36,053 bases of DNA from Haloarcula nitratireducens (GTDB taxonomy: Archaea; Halobacteriota; Halobacteria; Halobacteriales; Haloarculaceae). The DNA is taken from NCBI RefSeq assembly GCF_019599505.1, contig NZ_RKLT01000028.1, forward strand, positions 1 through 36,053. The letters are read 5' to 3'. Position numbers and translations under genes: made by a program. The notes under the pieces were generated by a model. The model had not been told where the DNA came from. It worked only from the letters and a program-made list of their open reading frames with translations, and did no database searches. Shown in pieces: positions 7,693 through 15,294 of this stretch (position 1 is its first letter; each line of letters begins with the position of its first letter).

Positions 7693-7985
7693 TACTGTTT
7701 CCGGAGGTAAATTCGATAAGTCCCATCGCCACTTCGCCAGACGCGCGCGGTGGCGTCGTCACCCACTGCTCTGGGGACGTTCTCTGTGCATGGCACGTGA
7801 TCGGTCTCTTGGACGAGGAGGTCATCGGAGTCGATCTCCTGCAGCCCTTTCTGGGCTTCGACCTGTGGATACGGGCACACTTCGCCCATCATGTCTTGGA
7901 CGAGCGCCGCCTCGTCAAGCAAGTCTTCAGCTTGTTCGTCGCTCAGTTCGTCCGGTGCGTCGGTGACGTCGTCGATGGATGGCAT
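7692..7985 (-). CDS. TusA-like sulfur carrier protein
   Basis: The protein has 97 residues. The CPxP motif of the TusA/SirA family is CPYP, with Cys37 as the likely persulfide carrier. The expected strand-helix-strand follows (VEAQKGLQEIDSDDLLVQ, then a C-terminal ARVWRSGDGTYRIYLRK). It is longer than standard TusA (about 75-80 residues) because of a 30-residue acidic N-terminal extension, and a second Cys66 (HVPCTENVP) sits where many homologues have an Asp-Xaa-Pro loop. It lies 37 bases after the transporter gene and overlaps the rhodanese start. Known TusA/rhodanese pairs relay sulfane sulfur, and I infer the same here. Confidence 0.87.
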   Translation of the reverse strand: MPSIDDVTDAPDELSDEQAEDLLDEAALVQDMMGEVCPYPQVEAQKGLQEIDSDDLLVQETDHVPCTENVPRAVGDDATARVWRSGDGTYRIYLRKQ

Positions 7986-8022
7986 GGATTATGTGTGTTT
8001 GAGTAGTCAGTTTGCGAGCAAT

Positions 8023-9195
8023 TCAGATGGCACAGCCGACGTCCCGGTAGATCCAGTGCGTCATCACGTAGACCCCCGCGACGATACCGATCGTCGCGAT
8101 GAACGAATGAACCGAGAGTTCGGCGATACCGGAGTAGATGTTCCCGATGTTGCAGCCCGGTGCAAGCCGGGAACCGGCACCCATCAGGAATCCACCGGCT
8201 ACGGCATTTGGGAGCCGTCGTCGCTTGGGAACCCGGAGCGAGAAGTCCCCGCTCCAGAGTGCAGCGATCGCCGCGCCGACGATGACGAATCCAATCATCA
8301 CCATGTCGACGGTGACGCCAACCCCCTGTCCCTGGAAGAGGATCGAACCCCAGTACTCGAAGGACCCGGCGTCGACGCCGGCCTGCGAGAGGAGATATCC
8401 CGTCCAGCGAGCCTCTGGTCCGGTGATACCGACAATCGACACTTGCGTGAACCAGAGGACCGCCATCGCGGTGATACCTAACGCCGCGGTCCGTGGGTCC
8501 CACGGCTGTTTACTCGCTGCAATCGGATTGCGCCACGCCTGAACGAGAGACCGAAAGTACGCAGCGGTGCCGCTAGCGAACTGTCGCAGGCCGACGACCG
8601 GTGCAAGGAGAGTCGTCAACTGGACGGACGCTACCGTCGACCGTTCCTCAGCCTTTGCAGTATTCGTCTGCCGGCCAATCAGTGTCGCGTACACGAGCAG
8701 CGCGAGTACAGCGACACCCACCGCGAGGAGACCTGCTGGGATCGGTGAGATTGTGAACAGACTGAGGCCCTCACCAAACGTCAGCGGCTGGAAGTAAGCG
8801 CTCTGCAGCGTCGGGAACGCGGCAGTGAACACGGCGTAACCGACACCCATGAATAGCAGCGTCAACCAGAACTGCAGGTACCCTTCGCCGGCCCGATACA
8901 GTGTCCCGCTCGCACAGCCGCCGGCGTAGGTCATTCCGACGCCGAATATGAACCCGCCGAACAGACCGGTGAGTCCCCAGCCAGGCGTCCAGAAGCCCTG
9001 ATAATAGCCTAATTGGTAAGCGATGCCCCAGAACACCATCGTCAATAGCGTCGCTGCGATCACGCCTTTGGTTACCCGATAGTCCTTGTACGCGAAGAAG
9101 TCCCGGAAGGCGTTCACGAAGCAGAAGCGGCCCTTCTGGAGGAACGCTCCCAGGCCGAGTCCGACAACCGCTGCGACGAGTAATGTCGGTACCAC
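8023..9195 (-). CDS. YeeE/YedE family sulfur compound transporter (TsuA-like)
   Basis: This is a 390-residue polytopic membrane protein with about nine or ten hydrophobic segments. The three cysteine motifs of the thiosulfate transporter YeeE/TsuA are visible: GRFCFVNAFR (Cys25), TYAGGCASGTLYR (Cys94) and LAPGCNIGN (Cys348). These are known to hand thiosulfate across the membrane. The protein reads as the fused two-repeat form. The start is a GTG at 9193-9195, supported by a TATA-like CTTAAG 25-31 bases upstream. It heads the operon with the TusA-like and rhodanese genes, a standard arrangement for thiosulfate or sulfane-sulfur uptake. Confidence 0.92.
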   Translation of the reverse strand: MVPTLLVAAVVGLGLGAFLQKGRFCFVNAFRDFFAYKDYRVTKGVIAATLLTMVFWGIAYQLGYYQGFWTPGWGLTGLFGGFIFGVGMTYAGGCASGTLYRAGEGYLQFWLTLLFMGVGYAVFTAAFPTLQSAYFQPLTFGEGLSLFTISPIPAGLLAVGVAVLALLVYATLIGRQTNTAKAEERSTVASVQLTTLLAPVVGLRQFASGTAAYFRSLVQAWRNPIAASKQPWDPRTAALGITAMAVLWFTQVSIVGITGPEARWTGYLLSQAGVDAGSFEYWGSILFQGQGVGVTVDMVMIGFVIVGAAIAALWSGDFSLRVPKRRRLPNAVAGGFLMGAGSRLAPGCNIGNIYSGIAELSVHSFIATIGIVAGVYVMTHWIYRDVGCAI

Positions 9196-9217
9196 GATAG
9201 AGAGAACGGGATTCTCG

Positions 9218-9226
9218 TTCTTAAGC
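9218..9226 (-). promoter_or_regulatory. TATA-like box for the sulfur operon
   Basis: The minus strand reads GCTTAAGAA here, about 25-31 bases before the GTG start of the transporter gene. The leader would be absent or very short. Confidence 0.5.
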
Positions 9227-9239
9227 CACCTCTCACCGG

Positions 9240-9541
9240 GCGGCTCTGCGGGAATCGGATACGGCTACGAAACCGGTGTTGTGGTCTATCTAGTTGAGCA
9301 GCACGCTACTAACCGGTGATTTTCACTTCTTCGAGAAGCCAAGGTATAGGTTAATACTGCTCCTACTGTGGACAGTCTATTGCCTCGTACTCAGCTAACC
9401 CGAAACCTTCGAGAGTATCCACTCTCAGGAAACATTGAGAGGAAACAGTCAGCAATCTCGTCGCACTCAACCTCGGGAAAACTCACGGCTCTCGGCCAGT
9501 AGAGAGCAGAGAAAAACACCTCGTTATAGAGACTACGAGGC
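9240..9541. other. Intergenic region between sulfur operon and IS1341 element
   Basis: No gene is seen. Just left of the IS element, an inverted repeat at 9519-9540 (CCTCGT, 10-base spacer, ACGAGG) directly abuts the element's left-end hairpin. It may be part of the left end or of the target site. Confidence 0.4.
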
Positions 9542-9681
9542 TAATACCCCCGCCTTTAGGCGGGGGATACAGCCGACATGGTGCGTGACTTTTTCCGGTC
9601 GATAGCATTGCCGGATATTCTATCGTCCCGGTCGTTGGTTTTAATAACTATTCTCTCATAATACGTTATGAAGTTAGTACG

Positions 9682-10938
9682 ATGCTGGAGACAACCCGTA
9701 CTTACGTCGCACGGATTACGAACCACGAACAGGTTCGTGACGACCTCGACCAGTGCGGGTTTTCCGCTTCGAAACTGTGGAACGTCGGACGCTACTACAT
9801 CCAAGAACGGTGGGACGACGACGGTGAGATACCCGACGAAGCCGAACTGAAATCGGCGTTGAAAGACCACGAACGCTACAGTGACCTCCATTCGCAGTCA
9901 AGTCAGCGAGTTCTCGAAGAACTTGCTGAGGCGTTCACCGGCTGGTACAACGCCGACGACGGCAACAACCCACCGGGCTACCGGAAACGTGGCGACGACC
10001 ATCCACGCTCCACTGTGACGTGGAAGAAACGAGCTATCAAGCACGACGACAAGCACGGCCAACTCCGCCTCTCGAAAGGCTTCAACTTGAAAGAGAGCCG
10101 TTCTGACTTCATCCTCGCGGAGTACGAAACCCGTCCGGACGTAGCAGTCGAGAACATCCAGCAGGTGCGTGGTGTCTGGAACGGCGACGAGTGGGAACTA
10201 CACATCGTCTGCAAGAAAGAAATTCCAGTCGAAGACGCACCCGGCGACAAGACGGCGGGTATCGACCTCGGGATTAGCAACTACCTCGCCATCGACTACG
10301 AAGACGGGGCGAGCGAGTTGTATCCGGGGAACGTGCTGAAAGAGGACAAGCACTACTTCACTCGTGAGGAGTATCAGACCGAAGGCGAGAACGGCCCATC
10401 GAAGCGTGCGCGGAAGGCTCGACAGACACTCTCCCGACGCAAAGACCACTTCCTCCACACGCTCTCGAAACACATTGTTGAGCGGTGTGTCGAAGCAGGT
10501 GTGGAGAAGATAGCAGTTGGCGACCTCAACGACATCCGTGAGGATGAGAACGGCGACTCACGGAACTGGGGGGCGTCGGGGAACAAGAAACTCCACGGCT
10601 GGGAGTTCGACCGTTTCACGGATCTACTCGAATACAAGGCCGAGGAACACGGCATCCTCGTTGACCGTGTAGACGAGGAGAAAACGAGTAAGACATGTTC
10701 ATGTTGCGGGCAGATTCGGGATAGCAACCGCGTGGAGCGGGGTCTGTACGTCTGTTCGTCGTGCGAGACGACGATGAACGCAGACGTGAACGGCGCAGTG
10801 AATATTCGCAGAAGGATAACTCAGAGTCCTCCGACAGGAGATATGAGTAACGGCTGGTTGGCACAGCCCGGAGTCTTCCTGTTCGACCGCGAGAGCGGGT
10901 CGTTCATCACGAGAGAGCAGGGAGACTGCAAACCGTAA
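9682..10938 (+). CDS. tnpB: TnpB, RNA-guided RuvC-type nuclease of IS1341-type element
   Basis: The protein has 418 residues, the usual TnpB length. The order is an N-terminal wedge/REC-like region, RuvC-I GIDLGISN (Asp195), RuvC-II IAVGDLNDIRE, a zinc ribbon (CSCCG ... CSSC) and RuvC-III NADVNGAVNI (Asp368). At the RuvC-II position where most TnpBs have Glu (V-E-D-L), this protein has Gly280. The nearest acidic residues are D281, D284 and E287. TnpB proteins cut DNA next to a transposon-adjacent motif using a guide RNA from the element's right end, and they promote element retention. Activity depends on whether a shifted acidic residue completes the RuvC site. The TAA stop (10936-10938) is close to the right-end hairpin. 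Confidence 0.93.
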   Translation: MLETTRTYVARITNHEQVRDDLDQCGFSASKLWNVGRYYIQERWDDDGEIPDEAELKSALKDHERYSDLHSQSSQRVLEELAEAFTGWYNADDGNNPPGYRKRGDDHPRSTVTWKKRAIKHDDKHGQLRLSKGFNLKESRSDFILAEYETRPDVAVENIQQVRGVWNGDEWELHIVCKKEIPVEDAPGDKTAGIDLGISNYLAIDYEDGASELYPGNVLKEDKHYFTREEYQTEGENGPSKRARKARQTLSRRKDHFLHTLSKHIVERCVEAGVEKIAVGDLNDIREDENGDSRNWGASGNKKLHGWEFDRFTDLLEYKAEEHGILVDRVDEEKTSKTCSCCGQIRDSNRVERGLYVCSSCETTMNADVNGAVNIRRRITQSPPTGDMSNGWLAQPGVFLFDRESGSFITREQGDCKP

Positions 10939-10949
10939 TATCCCACCGC

Positions 10950-10990
10950 TTAGGATTCCTCCGGCTTTAGCCGGAGGAGGATGTCAAAGA
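10950..10990 (+). ncRNA. Putative omega (guide) RNA 3' scaffold at IS1341 right end
   Basis: The right end of IS1341-type elements is transcribed as a sense RNA overlapping the tnpB 3' end. The visible scaffold feature is the hairpin CCTCCGGC-TTTA-GCCGGAGG at 10958-10977. The 5' extent of the RNA inside tnpB cannot be read from sequence alone. Confidence 0.45.
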
Positions 10991-11157
10991 CAGGACCGGC
11001 CAATCTACAGGCGGACCGGGTATCTTGAGGTTGCCCTAGAGAGAAGTCATCAATGCTGGGGGACAAAAAATTCCACCGTACGGTGTATGATAACACCTTA
11101 CACTCGAAAACTGACCTGTGAGAAAACTATATGTCAATTGGATATAACTGTCTATCC

Positions 11158-11298
11158 ATGAACTTTGAATTTGGGTGTGAATGCGGCGAGCAGGTCTCGG
11201 ATTTTACACGAGACGATGGGCCAGAGACCAATATCCGCGTTCGTTGTTCTGAATGTGATACGATTTATGCGCTTACTATTACTCGATTGTCAGTGTAA
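11158..11298 (+). CDS. 46-residue zinc-ribbon-like mini-protein
   Basis: This short open frame starts with ATG at 11158 and stops with TAA at 11296-11298. It encodes a protein with two metal-binding knuckles: FGCECGEQ near the N-terminus and RVRCSECDTIYAL near the C-terminus, i.e. Cys-X-Cys and Cys-X-X-Cys. This suits a one-zinc ribbon, like other haloarchaeal small CPxCG-type proteins. An in-frame ATG at 11131 would add nine residues. The AT-rich AAAACTATA at 11123-11131 lies 27-35 bases upstream of 11158 and favours the shorter, leaderless form. It is convergent with the PGF-CTERM gene, 6 bases away. Function unknown. Confidence 0.65.
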   Translation: MNFEFGCECGEQVSDFTRDDGPETNIRVRCSECDTIYALTITRLSV

Positions 11299-11304
11299 AC
11301 GTAG

Positions 11305-12339
11305 TTAAGTGGCACGTCGAACAAAGTACAGGGACAACAGGATAGCAACCAGACTTCCACCAGCAGTGAACCCAGGGCCGTTTCCTGCTGTTGTTGTCGT
11401 AGATGTTTGCGTTGACGGATCGATAACACCAGTCTCATCCGTTGCCGTTTCCGTGGCTGAACCCGATTCAGTGCTCGTTTCCGTAGGTGGTGAAGTGGTA
11501 CCAGCTGATTCAGTGCCAGTGGTCCCATCAGTTGCTGGTGAGTCAGCGGTCGGAGACGCAGTCTGCGTCGACGGGGTGGATTCCGCGCCACCACTATCGC
11601 CGCCACCAGCAGTCGTGGACTGAGTTGAGCCCGTCACGGTGATTTCCGAGCTGTCGCTGACACCCAAAATTTCCGCTCGTTGTCGCACTTTTTTATCGCC
11701 TTGCACGACTGCGTAGACATTGTACGTCCCTGGCTCAAATTTGTCAGTCGAGACTGTTGCTGTGTACGTTCCGCCCTGCTTGGTCATCTGCTGGGTTATG
11801 TACGTCTCGTCGTCTCCGACGACGATCTCGACAGATTCGAGTGAGGAGTGTTTCTCGACCTTGAGATCCGAAACGCGCGCTTCAAATGTCGCAGTATCCC
11901 CGGTCTCAGCGCTTTCCGGGCCACTGACAGTGACATTGTAGCCCGCGAGCACGATGGGATGGACTGCGAGAGTGTTGCCGTCAGATTGAATTGTCGCAGC
12001 ATACGTGCCCGCTTCGCCAGCACCAAAATAGGACAGCGTCTGTGTGGTATCCTCGGATTTGCGTTCACTGATGATGAGCTCATTATCTGGTCCACGGAGA
12101 TTCAGATTATAGTTCGTTCCGGAGGGGACATCAGCTGCGACCGTCACCGACTCGTCGACATGAATTCTGGAGATTGAATCGACAGTATATTCGAGTCCAT
12201 CGTACTCTACTGTCCGTGACGGTGTCTCAATAGACGGTTCGCCCGACAAATCGTAACCCGATACAGCACTTGCGGCGGGGACGAGAAGCAATGCCCCAAT
12301 GATTACGAGAAGCAAATATCGACTGCGGAGTCGTGTCAT
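11305..12339 (-). CDS. Secreted surface protein with PGF-CTERM tail
   Basis: The protein has 344 residues. It begins with a Sec signal peptide (YLLLVIIGALLLVPAASAVSG). Residues about 27-230 are beta-rich, with two Ig-like segments, for example SAETGDTATFEARVSDL and GGTYTATVSTDKFEPGTYNVYAVV. Residues about 235-315 form a Ser/Thr/Glu-rich linker likely to be O-glycosylated. The end is GNGPGFTAGGSLVAILLSLYFVRRAT: PGF motif, hydrophobic segment and basic end. This PGF-CTERM signal is recognised by archaeosortase ArtA, which replaces the tail with a lipid anchor. The gene is divergent from the MoxR/DUF4350 block and may be a surface partner of it. No enzyme motif is visible. Confidence 0.85.
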   Translation of the reverse strand: MTRLRSRYLLLVIIGALLLVPAASAVSGYDLSGEPSIETPSRTVEYDGLEYTVDSISRIHVDESVTVAADVPSGTNYNLNLRGPDNELIISERKSEDTTQTLSYFGAGEAGTYAATIQSDGNTLAVHPIVLAGYNVTVSGPESAETGDTATFEARVSDLKVEKHSSLESVEIVVGDDETYITQQMTKQGGTYTATVSTDKFEPGTYNVYAVVQGDKKVRQRAEILGVSDSSEITVTGSTQSTTAGGGDSGGAESTPSTQTASPTADSPATDGTTGTESAGTTSPPTETSTESGSATETATDETGVIDPSTQTSTTTTAGNGPGFTAGGSLVAILLSLYFVRRAT

Positions 12340-12561
12340 ATGTGACTAGTCAGTGGTGTCCTACTCATGCTTTTGGATTGGTTCAATACAATTTTTGATT
12401 GATACTTTCTCCTAATCTCATCCAGCAAATCGTGATTGTTTCAGAATTTTTATCGAGTGATATTCTGCCTCGTAGACTTGAAAAAGTAGGAATCGGGGAT
12501 CTCGACTCAACTTTCTGTTCGAGCCGACAGCTACAAACCACTACACGCAAACGTCGGAGTA

Positions 12562-12837
12562 ATGGCGACGCGACGCCGACACCAGTTCGTAGTGGGGAAT
12601 GTCGCATGGATGGTCGGGGCCGTCCTCGTTCTCACGCTATTAGGATCGCTGTCGCTCGAATTGTTCTTCGTGGTCTCACTGATTGGGTTTCTCGTAGTCG
12701 TCGAATTGACCGCTCCCTTCGCTGTCACACCAACGTGGCGAGGGCGGCTGAAGTGGCTTATTGGGCTCGGCCTGCTGGTCTTTGGGTATATCGTGATCCG
12801 CCGCATTCTTGCCATCTTGCCGCCGGGGGTCATCTAA
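12562..12837 (+). CDS. Small two-to-three-TM membrane protein of the MoxR cluster
   Basis: The protein has 91 residues with hydrophobic segments at about 13-30 (AWMVGAVLVLTLLG), 30-50 and 66-88 (LIGLGLLVFGYIVIRRILAIL). The N-terminus is basic. It resembles small haloarchaeal membrane proteins that regularly precede DUF4350 genes (I think the DUF7269 type, not certain). Its stop overlaps the start of the next gene (TAATG at 12835-12839), so the genes are translationally coupled with the DUF4350 and MoxR genes downstream. A structural membrane subunit of the module is inferred. Confidence 0.75.
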   Translation: MATRRRHQFVVGNVAWMVGAVLVLTLLGSLSLELFFVVSLIGFLVVVELTAPFAVTPTWRGRLKWLIGLGLLVFGYIVIRRILAILPPGVI

Positions 12838-13895
12838 TGTTCGAGGAGCGTTCCTATCCGAGATTATTATTGATTGTTCTCGTCACAGCGCTTGCAATCA
12901 CGCTATTCGTCGCTGCCGGAACATCGTCAGCATCACTCGGGGCGTACAATCCAGCTTGGGATGGTACGTCCGAAGTCAGAGACGCCGCCCAGGCCAATGG
13001 GACGGAGACGACTATCGCACGGAACGTCAGCGCATACAATGCAGTTACCCCGGACAGAACGGTTGCCGTCGCACTCTCACCTGACGAAGCGTATGGCGAA
13101 GATGCAGCTGCTGTCCGGTCGTTCGTTCGATCGGGTGGTACCTTGCTGGTCGCTGAAGACTACGGGACGCACGGGAACAGCCTTTTGGCAGCCATTGGCG
13201 CGGATGCACGCGTTACGGGAACACCATTGCGCGATGAACAGCGTGCTGGACCGAGTCCAGCATTCCCGAAAGCGACACCCACAGCAAATCATACCTATAC
13301 AAGCGGTGTTGACGGACTGATGCTCAACCATGGAAGTGTCGTTGAGCCCGGCAACGCGACAACGCTGATGGCGTCCTCGGAGTTCAGCTACCTCGATACC
13401 AACACCAATGAAGAACTCGATGATGACGAGGTCTTGGAACGTCGGCCCGTCGTGACGGTTGAATCAGTTGGTGAGGGGACCGTCCTAGTCGTCAGTGACC
13501 CGAGTATCTTCCTCAATTCAATGCTCGAGCGAAGCGACAATGCAGCCTTCTTGCAGGCCATCATCAGCAATCACGACCATGTTCTCCTTGACATCTCACA
13601 CACAGCCGCGATCCCACCACTAGTTGCAGCTCGCTTGACACTACAGCAATCCGGAATGGCTGCCTTTGTCGCTGGGAGTCTCTCTATTGTCGCACTACTT
13701 GCCCTCTCGCAGTCGGACCGGCTTCTCGAACGACTCCGGGCACGACGAGCACACTCTATGCAGTCACCAACACTCTCGAATGACGAGATTGCCGCCTCAA
13801 TACGGACTCGCCACCCCGAATGGGACACACAACGAGTCGAACGTGTAACAGACAGTTTGATGAAACGTCGTGGAAAACGGGAGACTGATGACTGA
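12837..13895 (+). CDS. DUF4350 membrane-anchored protein
   Basis: The 352-residue protein starts at the ATG at 12837. An N-terminal membrane helix (LLLIVLVTALAITLFVAAG) precedes a domain with YNPAWDGTSEVRD, VALSPDEAYGEDAAAVRSFVRSGGTLLVAEDYG and VLVVSDPSIFLNSMLER, the GATase-like fold of DUF4350. A C-terminal membrane helix (FVAGSLSIVALLAL) and a basic cytoplasmic tail follow. In bacteria and archaea DUF4350 proteins sit beside MoxR, DUF58 and DUF4129 genes. Here the stop overlaps the MoxR start by eight bases. The extracytoplasmic domain probably binds a ligand or partner rather than acting as an enzyme; this is inference. Confidence 0.88.
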   Translation: MFEERSYPRLLLIVLVTALAITLFVAAGTSSASLGAYNPAWDGTSEVRDAAQANGTETTIARNVSAYNAVTPDRTVAVALSPDEAYGEDAAAVRSFVRSGGTLLVAEDYGTHGNSLLAAIGADARVTGTPLRDEQRAGPSPAFPKATPTANHTYTSGVDGLMLNHGSVVEPGNATTLMASSEFSYLDTNTNEELDDDEVLERRPVVTVESVGEGTVLVVSDPSIFLNSMLERSDNAAFLQAIISNHDHVLLDISHTAAIPPLVAARLTLQQSGMAAFVAGSLSIVALLALSQSDRLLERLRARRAHSMQSPTLSNDEIAASIRTRHPEWDTQRVERVTDSLMKRRGKRETDD

Positions 13896-14895
13896 CCCCG
13901 CTGATCTCGCGAACGATATTGCTGCTGAAGTGTCGACAGTTCTGGTGGGCATGGACGACCAAGTCGAGCGCCTTACTATTGCACTGTTAACACGCGGGCA
14001 CATCTTACTGGAAGGTGTTCCAGGCGTCGCAAAAACGACGCTGGCCAATACGTTCGCTCGGGCAAGTGGGCTAACATACAATCGTGTCCAAATGACACCC
14101 GACGTTCTTCCTGCTGACATCACTGGAACGAGTGTCTATCGTGAGGAAATCGGTGAATTCGAACTTCGGACAGGACCAGTATTCGCAAACGTCGTCGTCG
14201 CTGACGAGATCAACCGCGCGACGCCGAAAACCCAGTCCGCCCTCTTAGAGGCAATGGCCGAACGCCACGTAACAATCGACGGTGAAACTCTTGATCTCCC
14301 AGATCCGTTTCTCGTCGTTGCCACACAGAATCCGATCGAAATGGAAGGGACATTCGAACTGCCTGAAGCTCAACGGGACCGCTTTCAGCAGAAACTCACG
14401 ATTACCCTCCCAAATACCGATAACGAACGCGAACTGCTCGAACGCTTCAATAACGCGCCGACAATGGGGCCAGAAGATGTTACTGCAGTTGTCTCGCAGG
14501 CAGATATACAGGCAGCTCGTGATGTAGTTACCCAAGTTCATATCGAAGATGTCGTCCAAGACTATATTCTCGAGATCGTGGCTGCTACCCGCGACCATGC
14601 TGATGTCGCCCACGGTGCTTCGCCACGTGGCTCACTCGCTCTTCTTCAAACGGCGAAAGCTCGGGCTGCTATCAGAGGTCGTGATTATGTCATCAGTGAC
14701 GATGTCAAGCAGATGATCGAGCCCGTGCTTCGTCATCGGCTTGTCCTCACGACCGATGCTGACCTGAGCGACGTCAGTGCGGCTGATATTATAGATGACC
14801 TCCGAACATCGGTGACCCCCCCAGAGGGCAAAGTGACCGACGCAAACCTCCTAACCGAAAAGCCGGGCGAAAGTGGTAGGGAAGACTCGAATTAG
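13888..14895 (+). CDS. MoxR family AAA+ ATPase
   Basis: The 335-residue protein starts at the ATG at 13888, inside the end of the DUF4350 gene. Walker A is GVPGVAKTT (residues 43-51), Walker B is VVVADEINRA, sensor 1 is VVATQNPIEMEGTFELPEAQRDRF and sensor 2 is GASPRGSLALL. The sequence is full length for MoxR. MoxR ATPases act as chaperones that insert cofactors or remodel VWA/DUF58 partner proteins at the membrane. The matching DUF58 gene is at 17558-18985 on the other strand. The 3' end overlaps the convergent HNH-repeat gene by four bases. Confidence 0.96.
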   Translation: MTDPADLANDIAAEVSTVLVGMDDQVERLTIALLTRGHILLEGVPGVAKTTLANTFARASGLTYNRVQMTPDVLPADITGTSVYREEIGEFELRTGPVFANVVVADEINRATPKTQSALLEAMAERHVTIDGETLDLPDPFLVVATQNPIEMEGTFELPEAQRDRFQQKLTITLPNTDNERELLERFNNAPTMGPEDVTAVVSQADIQAARDVVTQVHIEDVVQDYILEIVAATRDHADVAHGASPRGSLALLQTAKARAAIRGRDYVISDDVKQMIEPVLRHRLVLTTDADLSDVSAADIIDDLRTSVTPPEGKVTDANLLTEKPGESGREDSN

Positions 14896-15287
14896 TCTCG
14901 GGTTGGCCCAGATTGATATTCCTGAATGGCTGCAGTCCATGACCCGAAGCGTGTCTTATAGGTTTCTGGATTGTACGCTCCGTGTTCAGCCATATCCTTT
15001 GCAAATGGTGTCCGGCCAACTTTGCTAGCCACGCGACTCACTTCGGCAAGTAACTCTTCAGTTGGGATCGTTGCTGGGCCAGGCCCCGTCGGTTCGAACC
15101 CTGCCTCCTCGATAGCAGTATTCCAAGAACCAAACCGAGAAAAGTAGGTCGTCGATGCATATTTGCCTTCTGTATCCATCAAGTTGGCCGTAGGTTTGGT
15201 ACCATGCTCTGTCGCTAACCGCTGAATCTCTGCGAGTAAGTCTGCTTCAGAGATTTTGCCACTTGTTTGCTTACTGTCGTCGGTCAT
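14892..15287 (-). CDS. Homing-endonuclease-associated repeat protein without nuclease domain
   Basis: The 131-residue protein starts at the ATG at 15285-15287 (a longer frame upstream is unlikely). It is two tandem copies of the repeat associated with homing endonucleases (HNH_repeat type). Copy 1 is at about 14-66 (SEADLLAEIQRLATEHGTKP ... YFSRFGSWNTAIEEAGFEP). Copy 2 is at about 74-126 (PTEELLAEVSRVASKVGRTP ... TYKTRFGSWTAAIQEYQ). These repeats are helical DNA-binding modules. No HNH, LAGLIDADG or GIY-YIG motif follows, so it is probably a DNA-binding protein. It lies on the minus strand just after the archaellin-like gene and overlaps the MoxR 3' end. Confidence 0.83.
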   Translation of the reverse strand: MTDDSKQTSGKISEADLLAEIQRLATEHGTKPTANLMDTEGKYASTTYFSRFGSWNTAIEEAGFEPTGPGPATIPTEELLAEVSRVASKVGRTPFAKDMAEHGAYNPETYKTRFGSWTAAIQEYQSGPTRD

Positions 15288-15294
15288 AGTAGAG

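Larger units (their letters stand above)
9541..10990 (+). mobile_element. IS1341-type (tnpB-only) element of the IS200/IS605 superfamily
   Basis: The left-end hairpin is at 9547-9566 (CCCCCGCC, loop TTTA, GGCGGGGG). The right-end hairpin is at 10958-10977 (CCTCCGGC, loop TTTA, GCCGGAGG), followed by AGGATGTCA. Between them is a single complete tnpB gene; there is no tnpA. Such elements need a transposase in trans. In haloarchaea, sense RNAs overlapping the 3' end of tnpB are known and correspond to the guide (omega) RNA. Here the guide would be read from the bases just right of about 10988. The exact boundaries are approximate. Confidence 0.85.

Noticed and set aside
12399..12836. N-terminal extension of the DUF4350 frame upstream of 12837
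   Set aside because: The extension overlaps the small membrane protein gene in another frame, is rich in Arg and lacks haloarchaeal composition; the ATG at 12837 gives a clean membrane anchor.
15061..15120. tRNA T-loop-like GGTTCGAACCC
   Set aside because: It falls inside the HNH-repeat coding sequence on the other strand and no cloverleaf can be drawn around it.
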